DNA of 64,000 nucleotides from positions 1 through 64,000 of the forward strand of contig CAZYPX010000001.1 of assembly GCA_964649675.1 (NCBI GenBank), given 5' to 3'. The number at the start of each line of letters is the position of its first letter. Positions within the stretch are counted from its first letter, which is position 1. Below the pieces are notes generated by a model. That model had not been told where the DNA came from and searched no databases. It saw only the letters and a program-made list of their open reading frames with translations. The stretch is from CAZVCG01 sp964649675. Lineage in GTDB: Bacteria > Pseudomonadota > Alphaproteobacteria > UBA9219. Both the position numbers and the translations under genes were made by a program. This document shows positions 42,638 through 49,193 of this stretch, one piece after another.

Positions 42638-42958
42638 TTAGTTGATGGCCTCGGCAAAGTTAAAATTGACGAGATAACGAACGACATCATCAAATTGATC
42701 TCGTTCAAAATCTTTGACGGCTTTAACGCCGAAGGCTGTCGTCAAAATTGCGACAACCAGTTCTGCACTAACGTTTTGTGAGTAGGCCACGTAGGCAACT
42801 ACAGCAGAAACTGCTCTCAATTCCTGTTGTGCAAACTTCCCCGTATAAAGGGAGGCAAGCTCTATATTGATGGGATTTGCGCGTTCGGCGAAGTAGTCAT
42901 GCGCCGGTTTGGCTTCCTCAATCATTTTACGAATAAGAGCTTTACGATCTGACAACAT
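42638..42958 (-). CDS. Hypothetical 106-aa protein (paralog of next upstream gene)
   Basis: Not recognised. A helical protein with AVSAVVAYVAYSQNVSAELVV (its own blocks about 48-68, given in pieces), FGVKAVKDF and DDVVRYLVNFNFAEAIN. The protein at 42975-43301 shares the same blocks (GLIAYVAHTQKV, YGIGAVAAL, DAIEYLVDLKMDQVVN), so they arose by tandem duplication. No membrane segment is certain. Sixteen bases separate the two genes. Confidence 0.6.
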   Translation of the reverse strand: MLSDRKALIRKMIEEAKPAHDYFAERANPINIELASLYTGKFAQQELRAVSAVVAYVAYSQNVSAELVVAILTTAFGVKAVKDFERDQFDDVVRYLVNFNFAEAIN

Positions 42959-42974
42959 GACGAACCTTAAATAA

Positions 42975-43301
42975 TTAGTTCACAACCTGATCCATCTTCA
43001 AATCTACCAGGTACTCAATGGCGTCTTGATAAAGGCGCGAAGGCAGCGCCGCCACGGCACCGATACCATAATGAGTTGTAATGACCTCACACACGGTCTC
43101 TTCCCGAACTTTCTGCGTATGAGCTACATAAGCAATCAGGCCGAGAACAGCGGTCAGCTCAATTTTGTTCAGGGATTTTTCGTTGGCTTTCCGATGGGCA
43201 ATGAGGGCAGAGGTCAAACGGTTAAGCTCGCCAGTCGAGATTTCACCATCTTCCGTTCGGTCGCTTGAGATAATCGCTTTTTGAATTTTCGAACTGGTCA
43301 T
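42975..43301 (-). CDS. Hypothetical 108-aa protein (paralog of next downstream gene)
   Basis: Not recognised. The tandem paralog of the 42638-42958 protein, with conserved LNRLTSALIAHRKANEKSL, VLGLIAYVAHTQKVREETV and EYLVDLKMDQVV. The overall helical layout recalls small adaptor proteins such as TerB-like folds, but I cannot support that name. It is second in the reverse-strand operon that leads to four regulatory genes. Confidence 0.6.
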   Translation of the reverse strand: MTSSKIQKAIISSDRTEDGEISTGELNRLTSALIAHRKANEKSLNKIELTAVLGLIAYVAHTQKVREETVCEVITTHYGIGAVAALPSRLYQDAIEYLVDLKMDQVVN

Positions 43302-43322
43302 TTGAAATCCCTCTCTGTAAAA

Positions 43323-43529
43323 TTAGGCCATACCTGCGGCATACGCTCCCGTTTCACTGGTGAAATATTTGTCCGTTTCGCGGATGAAATAATTCCAGCG
43401 ATCCTCTAAGGACATCACAACTTGATGTTTGATTTTCATGTGGCGTTCCCAGCCTTCGACAATCTCGTGGGCAACGCTTTCGCCGCGTGTTGCGACATAT
43501 GTGTCAAAATGCATCGTCATTAATTTCAT
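43323..43529 (-). CDS. Hypothetical 68-aa protein, first of the regulator operon
   Basis: Not recognised. Two starts are possible: the ATG at 43529 and the ATG at 43520, the latter better spaced from AAGGG. The protein is polar, with Trp and aromatic residues (EIVEGWERHMKIKH; LEDRWNYFIRETDKYF) and a short Ala/Gly end (GAYAAGMA). It heads the reverse operon opposite XRE paralog 3. A peptide precursor role was considered but no leader/core split or modifying enzyme is seen. Confidence 0.55.
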   Translation of the reverse strand: MKLMTMHFDTYVATRGESVAHEIVEGWERHMKIKHQVVMSLEDRWNYFIRETDKYFTSETGAYAAGMA

Positions 43530-43611
43530 CCCTTAAAAAATAACGTCAATTTACCCTTAATGTTTGTGACCTTACCAAACGGGTCGGGTGAAAGCAAGGT
43601 AATAGTTTATG

Positions 43612-43826
43612 TGAGAGATACTCAAAGTTACTTTAATAGTAATATTGCAGCCACCAGAAAAGCCTGCAGAAGACCAAAATCTTTAACTACTTCTTAACAC
43701 TTAACAGCGCCATACCCATAATTGGTAGATTAGTACCAATAACCGGTAAAATTTTGCCGATCATCTTCTTGCTTTTCTTGTGCAACTATTTCTGCTATGG
43801 TAATTTAAAATTACTCTGAGAGATAC
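43612..43826. promoter_or_regulatory. Divergent regulatory region with repeated operators
   Basis: The 316-base gap between the 68-aa gene and XRE paralog 3 is AT rich and full of symmetry: direct repeats TGAGAGATAC (43612-43621 and 43817-43826), 15-bp palindromes TTACTTTAATAGTAA (within 43627-43643) and GTAATTTAAAATTAC (within 43799-43816), and ATTGGTA-N6-TACCAAT (43721-43740). The direct repeat sits next to each 15-bp palindrome, so the region seems to carry two copies of one composite operator, one per promoter. Autoregulation by the XRE proteins is the natural reading. Confidence 0.55.
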
Positions 43827-43845
43827 ATTTCAACAGGAACAAGCC

Positions 43846-44505
43846 ATGCCAACAGGGAAACAAGTCAGGGCTGCACGGGTTCTCGCTGGATGGGATGCGG
43901 AGCATCTTGCGCAAAGCACAGGTCTCACCGCCGTCACCATCCTAAAGATTGAGCGAGACGAAGCAATGCCACGTCCGGCCACGATGGAGAAAATTGTTCG
44001 GGCGTTTGACAAAGAAGGCATCGAGTTCACCGACAACCAAGGCGTTCGATTCAAACCAACGGGCGTTACCGTATATGATGGTGTGGCTGCCTTCGAAGAC
44101 TTCCATGAATTCCTGTATCTCCATTTGAAACAACACGGCGGTGAAGTTTGCCTGAGCATTTATGATGAACCTTCGCTCGCCAAGTACCGTAAAGATCCTG
44201 AAATACATCGCTCACGCATGAGAGAGTTGGTAGGTAGCGGAAAAGTCACCTTCAGAATACTGACGACACAAAGCAGTTGGAATACGCGTGGGTACATTCA
44301 ATTTAAATGGCTGCGAAACCAACGGCCTTTACCTACAGGCTTTTATGCGTTCGGAGATTGCTTGGCATTGGTGTCATTTGTTGATCCGCAATCGCCATAT
44401 GTTGTCGTTCTTCAATCAGGGCCAATGACTGAAGCCTATCGCCAAGGCTTCAATATCGCATGGGATTCAGCGGAGAATCCCCCAAGCGAAGGCACCGATA
44501 AATGA
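43846..44505 (+). CDS. XRE regulator with C-terminal sensor-like domain (paralog 3)
   Basis: A 219-residue regulator. Seen: helix-turn-helix QVRAARVLAGWDAEHLAQST...VTILKIERDEAMPRP (about 5-43) and the sensor-like domain with FHEFLYLHLKQHGGEVCLSIY, LPTGFYAFGDCLAL and a closing YRQGFNIAWDSA. It lies 13 bases upstream of asnB2 on the same strand, so regulator and enzyme are co-expressed. The same family also flanks the first asnB/ligase pair, linking this regulator type with AsnB function. Confidence 0.78.
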   Translation: MPTGKQVRAARVLAGWDAEHLAQSTGLTAVTILKIERDEAMPRPATMEKIVRAFDKEGIEFTDNQGVRFKPTGVTVYDGVAAFEDFHEFLYLHLKQHGGEVCLSIYDEPSLAKYRKDPEIHRSRMRELVGSGKVTFRILTTQSSWNTRGYIQFKWLRNQRPLPTGFYAFGDCLALVSFVDPQSPYVVVLQSGPMTEAYRQGFNIAWDSAENPPSEGTDK

Positions 44506-44518
44506 GTGGGGAATAGCT

Positions 44519-46345
44519 ATGTGTCGAATCTTCGGACAATTAGGCCATCCTCATATTGATGAAAGAGTATTGCAGCGAGTTGCGCTCGCTATGGTGCATG
44601 GCGGCCCAGATCGTCAAAATTACGTAGTCGGCAATATGTGGGCCATGGGCAGCGACCGCTTGGCTATACAAGGAATCGAGGGCGGCAATCAGCCATTCAC
44701 AGAGCACAAAGGTCTCTGCATTTTATTCAATGGCGAAATTTACAATCACCGTGCGCTCAGAGAAGACTTAAGAACACAAGGCTTCTCCTTTTCTGATGAA
44801 TGTGACGGCAACGTTATTGCGCCGCTATTTTTGCTCCATGGGGCGGATTTTGTCAGATATCTTGAAGGCATGTTTGCCATTGCTCTGTTGGACGAGCGCA
44901 GCCAGCCGACGCTTTATGTGTATTCAGATCCGTCTGGTATGAAATCCGTCTACTACCAATGGGACAGCAAAAACCAAGTTCTGAGTTTTGCTTCCGAAAT
45001 TGAGGGTTTGGCTTTGTTGACGCAGACCCCGCTTACTATCAAGCCCAAGCCCCTTTACGATTACTTTTCTTTACGTGCTATTTGTGGCGAAGAAACGATT
45101 TTTCAGAACATTTCTACGCTGGGGCCAGCTCGCATGTTGCGCTATGAGTTGGGCAAAGAGCCACAAATTACTACTTATTCCTCCGCCGCAAAGTCGGAAA
45201 CACCCGATAACGATCTAACGAAGGCCGGACTTCAACTGCGTGACCTTCTGGACAAAGAAATCGCGTTGCAGCTGGCTTCAGATATGCCGGCGTGCCTTGT
45301 TATAAGCGGAGGTGTAGATTCGTCCCTAGTCGCGGCTTTGGCAGCTCGACAAAAGGATAATCTTCACTCATTTCACCTTTGTTATAAGGGCAACTGGCCG
45401 TACGACGAACGAAGGTATGCGCGTGACACAGCCGAGAAATGGCGCATCAATCATCATGATGTCGAGCTTGATCCGGATACATTCCCTGCCTCTATTATGA
45501 AAATGGTTCGGCATCTCGGACAGCCTAACTGGGCACCCCATACCTTAAGCACCTACTGTTTATTCGAAGAAATTCACAACTCTGGATTTAGAGTTGCTAT
45601 TACTGGTGAAGGTTCTGACGAGTTTTTTGGCGGTTACCAATATTACAGTTCAGCCTTGGCCGAGGGCAATAACTGGGTTGATGACTTTTTGTATAAACTC
45701 AGTCCATTTACGAAAACAGTGCGCGACGATGTGCTTGCTTCCGATTATAAAGAACTTCTATGCAGCCAGACAACTCACGTCGAAGAGTACACCAAACAAT
45801 TAGAGAAAACGCGTCCTGGCGAGGAACGGCTCAATTTGATGCAATCCTTCGATCAACAAATGCGTTTTCCAAATTATATTTTGCGTCGCGGCGATCATTT
45901 GAGCATGGCACATGCTGTTGAGATGCGTGCTCCGTTTTGTCAACCACGCATCATGGATTTTGGATCACGCTTACCGTTTGGGCATCGCGTGTCAGTGGAA
46001 CAAAGAAAACGCACAGTTTATGAAGCGGCACGCGGGCTTGTTCCCGACTCCGTAATGAACCGCGAAAAGCAAGCATTCGTTCTTCCGATTACAGAAATGA
46101 TAAAACGTGGAAGTCGATTGTACGATTTTATGATGTCTATTTTTGAATCGGCATCATTTCGTCATCGTGGCTACTTTGATGCGGATAGGATATTGGCTTA
46201 TTCCCAGCAACAAGCCAAAACTCCAAGCGTTGATGTTGCCAATGCGATGTGGGCGGCAATGTCTCTTGAATTATGGCTTCAATATATTGACGAAATAAAT
46301 TCGGAACTTGAGTTGTCCCCCTTGGTCGAGCAGGAAGTGGCTTGA
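44519..46345 (+). CDS. Glutamine-dependent asparagine synthetase-like amidotransferase (copy 2)
   Basis: A 608-residue AsnB-type enzyme, clearly a paralog of the one at 36599-38467. Seen: Cys2 of MCRIFGQ, FNGEIYNHRALR and SDPSGMKSVYY in the glutaminase domain; PP-loop ISGGVDSSLVAAL (about 261-273); GEGSDEFFGGYQYY (about 362), closer to normal AsnB than copy 1. Conserved HLGQPNWAPHTLSTYCLFEE is shared with copy 1 and looks like a family mark. The preceding GGGGA site is good. Translationally close to XRE paralog 3. Amidation of an acid is the expected chemistry; aspartate may or may not be the substrate. Confidence 0.83.
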   Translation: MCRIFGQLGHPHIDERVLQRVALAMVHGGPDRQNYVVGNMWAMGSDRLAIQGIEGGNQPFTEHKGLCILFNGEIYNHRALREDLRTQGFSFSDECDGNVIAPLFLLHGADFVRYLEGMFAIALLDERSQPTLYVYSDPSGMKSVYYQWDSKNQVLSFASEIEGLALLTQTPLTIKPKPLYDYFSLRAICGEETIFQNISTLGPARMLRYELGKEPQITTYSSAAKSETPDNDLTKAGLQLRDLLDKEIALQLASDMPACLVISGGVDSSLVAALAARQKDNLHSFHLCYKGNWPYDERRYARDTAEKWRINHHDVELDPDTFPASIMKMVRHLGQPNWAPHTLSTYCLFEEIHNSGFRVAITGEGSDEFFGGYQYYSSALAEGNNWVDDFLYKLSPFTKTVRDDVLASDYKELLCSQTTHVEEYTKQLEKTRPGEERLNLMQSFDQQMRFPNYILRRGDHLSMAHAVEMRAPFCQPRIMDFGSRLPFGHRVSVEQRKRTVYEAARGLVPDSVMNREKQAFVLPITEMIKRGSRLYDFMMSIFESASFRHRGYFDADRILAYSQQQAKTPSVDVANAMWAAMSLELWLQYIDEINSELELSPLVEQEVA

Positions 46346-46361
46346 ACGATTTAAACTTCTG

Positions 46362-48239
46362 TTACTTGTTGGAATTGATAATTTCTCGCAGAAATGCTTC
46401 CCCATATCGCTCCAGCTTAGCCGCGCCAATCCCCGAAATGTTCCCCATCTCCTGTAACGTCTTTGGCTGCGCTTTGGCTAAACCAATCAGGGTTGTGTCA
46501 TGGAAAATGACATAAGGTGGCACGTTTTGCGCCTTGGAGAGTTCGAGACGCAAAGCACGCAAGCGTTGGAAAAGTTGTTCGTCGTCCGCATTGTCCAGAG
46601 TTGGTTTGCCCTTTGGGCCTTCGGAGGCTGAAACGCGCTTTGATTTAACCTCACGTCTAAGCGCAAAAGTGGCATCCTCACGCAGCGTCACTTTCTTCTC
46701 GCCGCGTAAGACCGGTTTGCATAGCTCGTCGGATCCCAACCGTAAACCGCCATGCCCTTCCATGTCTGTAACAAGCAATCCATGAACGACAAGCTGGCGA
46801 AAAATGTCGCGCCACTGAACGCGGCTGAACTCCTTGCCCACACCATAGGTCGGCAACTGGTTGTGCCGGAACTGGCGAATGCGTTCGGTATCCGCGCCAA
46901 CGAGCACGTCCGTCAGATGGGCCGCGCCGAACCTCTGGCCGGTGCGGATCGCGCACGACAACGCCTTTTGCGCGGCTACGGTGCCGTCAAAAGAGGGAAC
47001 AGGGTGAAGGCACAGGTCACAGTTGCCGCAGGGTTCGGCAAGTGTTTCCCCAAAGTATTCCAGCAGAACCTGCCTGCGGCATCGGGGGCTTGAGCAATAA
47101 CCGATCAAGGCATCCAGCTTGCGGCGCTCCAGTTGCTTGCGCTGTTCGCTTGCTTCGCCGTCCTCGATCATCTAGCGCAGCTTGGCGACATCCTCAATGC
47201 CGTAGAGCAGCAATGCTTCCGAAGGCAGGCCATCGCGTCCGGCACGGCCTGTTTCCTGATAGTAGGCCTCGATGCTTTTGGGCATATCCATGTGAACAAC
47301 AAAGCGCACATCCGGCTTGTCGATCCCCATGCCAAAGGCGATGGTTGCCACGATGATCACGCCTTCGTCTTTGATAAACCTGTCTTGGTTTCGCGCACGG
47401 ACATCGGCTGCCAGTCCTGCGTGATAAGGAAGCGCGTTATAGCCTTGTCGTGCCAACCAATCGGCGATCTCCTCAACACGAGCGCGGGACAAGCAATAGA
47501 CGATTCCGGATTCCCCGGCGTGATCTTTCTTTAGAAACCGCAACAACTGCTCGCGCGGCTTGGCTTTCGGCGTGACATGATAGCGGATGTTTGGACGATC
47601 AAAGCTGGAAATAAAGATGCGCCCGCGTTCCAATTTCAGCTTTTTGACAATCTCATTACGAGTCGGCACATCGGCGGTGGCCGTCAAAGCGATGCGCGGG
47701 ACATTCGGGAAGCGTTCATGCAAAACAGTCAGTTGCAGGTATTCAGGTCGGAAATCGTGCCCCCATTGGGAGACGCAATGCGCCTCATCAATGGCAAACA
47801 GAGAAATCTGGCATTCGCCCAACAGGTTGAGCGTTCCCTCCATCAACAGTCGTTCTGGCGCAACGTAAAGAAGATCAAGTTCCCCGGAGCGCATCTTCCC
47901 GATAATCCGTGCAGCTTCGCCATTCCCCAGTGTTGAATTGAGCGCTGCTGCCCGAACTCCAAGCTGCTTTAAAGCCTCCACCTGATCTCGCATCAGGGCA
48001 ATCAGCGGCGATATCACAACTCCAACGCCTGGACGGCATAGGGCGGGTATTTGAAAGCACAGTGACTTTCCTCCGCCCGTAGGCATCAGCACAAGAGCCT
48101 CGCCGCCGTTTACCGCATGCGTGATAATTTCTTCTTGCCTGCCCCGAAAAGAGTCAAAACCAAAAACATTGCGCAGAACATCAAATGAATCGGCTTGCTT
48201 TGCTTTTGTGATTTCACAGTTTGGCGAGGACAATTGCAT
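46362..48239 (-). pseudogene. recQ: ATP-dependent DNA helicase RecQ, split by one amber codon
   Basis: One continuous frame of 625 codons with a single TAG at 47172-47174. Upstream of it (355 aa) are all helicase motifs: MPTGGGKSLCFQIPAL, FAIDEAHCVSQWGHDFRPEY, LTATAD, IAFGMGIDKPDVRFV and the ETGRAGRDG finger. Downstream (269 aa) begins the zinc domain LIGYCSSPRCRRQ...CGNCDLC, then the RQC and HRDC parts. In RecQ proteins this site usually reads LRQMIE; here it reads LR-stop-MIE, a CAG to TAG change. The ATG directly after the stop would allow re-initiation and two separate chains, so a working split RecQ cannot be excluded. Everything else in both halves is intact, implying a recent mutation or read-through. 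Confidence 0.83.
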
Positions 48240-48245
48240 ATGTTC

Positions 48246-48641
48246 TTATCGGTTTTTCAAATTTCCAAATTTTTCTTCTAGATTTTTTCCTGTCAGCCAA
48301 TCCTCCAAAATCTCTGGTTCGTCCCATTTGCTTGTCCAAGCTTTAGTCTGCTTATCCATGTTGTCCTCGAACTCAAAGTCGCCATCCTCCATGCGATTGA
48401 AAATCGTATAAATCCGGTTCACAACCTGTTTCATGAATTCGCGCATTTCTTCTTCGTTTATGTGTGAAACCTGTTTCCAAGGAATCTCACCGTACGGCGA
48501 AACCACTTTGACATCCGAATAATCGCCTGTTTTGCTGTCGGGATATGTGCCCCTGTGGAACTGCTCAAGCATTGTCGTGCGTACGCAATGGAAGGCAAAG
48601 TTTTTTGCCACACGTTTCAGCGTTTCTTCTTTGATGGACAT
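48246..48641 (-). CDS. Hypothetical 131-aa protein upstream of recQ
   Basis: Not recognised. I chose the ATG at 48641 (MSIKEETLKRVAKNFAFHC) over the frame start at 48677. The protein is soluble and mixed, with VKVVSPYGEIPWKQVSHIN (about 44-62), MKQVVNRIYTIFNRMED and an acidic/Trp-rich end (KAWTSKWDEPEILEDWLTG). Only 6 bases separate its stop from the recQ start, so the two are probably one transcript. It is the last gene before the tRNA fragment. Confidence 0.6.
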   Translation of the reverse strand: MSIKEETLKRVAKNFAFHCVRTTMLEQFHRGTYPDSKTGDYSDVKVVSPYGEIPWKQVSHINEEEMREFMKQVVNRIYTIFNRMEDGDFEFEDNMDKQTKAWTSKWDEPEILEDWLTGKNLEEKFGNLKNR

Positions 48642-48905
48642 ATTCGACTCGTAAGTAAGGAAAAAACGTGAGTACATTAGATGAAATTTTCCGTGCTCGC
48701 GATCCCTATAAAACTGGCATATTTCAATTTACTCCGCTCTTTCGATCCCAATCCCGCGCGACATCCAGCCCGTAACTGATAGACACAAGTATGGGTAAAA
48801 CATGGGTAAGAATTATGGGAAAAACTGACAATTTCCGATGCATAACGAACAAAAATATGCAAAAATATCAAAATTGAGTGGTAAAATAATGGGTTAGGAG
48901 ACCCG
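48642..48905. repeat. AT-rich stretch with ATGGG(T/A)AA repeats beside the att site
   Basis: No gene is supported. Three direct copies begin at 48791 (ATGGGTAAAA), 48802 (ATGGGTAAG) and 48815 (ATGGGAAAAA), spaced 11 and 13 bases, about 90-115 bases from the tRNA fragment. Short direct repeats at this distance from a core site are typical of integrase arm-type binding sites, so this is a fitting place for one attachment arm. Confidence 0.4.
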
Positions 48906-48950
48906 TTGACATGGTAGGGGTCACAGGTTCAATCCCTGTCGCACCCACCA
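48906..48950 (+). other. 3' half of tRNA-Val(GAC), probable attachment site (att)
   Basis: Reads as anticodon loop TTGACAT (anticodon GAC), 3' anticodon stem GGTAG, variable loop GGGTC, T-arm ACAGG-TTCAATC-CCTGT, acceptor strand CGCACCC, discriminator A and CCA. The 5' half is missing: no GGGTGCG or D-arm precedes it. Such a fragment is left where an element has integrated into the 3' end of a tRNA gene, with the intact copy at the other end. The orientation implies that the intact tRNA-Val and the integrase lie left of the window. Confidence 0.8.
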
Positions 48951-49116
48951 CTGATTTCATTCGGCGTTTGTTGGTGATTTTGTCGCCGGGCTTGTTCAGA
49001 GTCCGTCTAGCGACTTCATGAAGGACTACAAAGTTTCCGTCTTTTTGACAGGCGTTTGAAGGAGGGTTTTCTCCTTGCCTTCTCAATAAAGGACGGTTTC
49101 GGGCTTTTTTATGGGC

Positions 49117-49138
49117 AAAAAAAGCCCGAAAACGGGCT
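49117..49138 (-). terminator. Intrinsic terminator of polA
   Basis: On the reverse strand AGCCCG-TTTT-CGGGCT is followed by a run of seven T, 56 bases after the polA stop. A second, outer complementarity with 49099-49110 exists (CGGGCTTTTTT against AAAAAAGCCCG), which could form an alternative, longer hairpin. Confidence 0.8.
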
Positions 49139-49193
49139 ATGCGACGTATCGTTGGCGCTACTAAACAGTCGTGCTTGGCTCAACCTGCGCGTG

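Noticed and set aside
36599..46345. Lasso-peptide or other RiPP cluster based on the AsnB-like proteins
   Set aside because: Both AsnB proteins have intact glutaminase domains with Cys2, no transglutaminase-like B protein or RRE is present, and no precursor with a leader/core layout was found.
47172..47174. Selenocysteine or pyrrolysine use at the recQ stop
   Set aside because: The codon is TAG, not TGA, the usual residue is Gln, and no pyl genes are seen; a point mutation or re-initiation is simpler.
48868..49086. Reverse-strand 72-codon frame ending in a GATGIEPVTP-like stretch
   Set aside because: This is the well-known false ORF read from the antisense of a tRNA 3' end; it covers the tRNA-Val fragment and has no other support.
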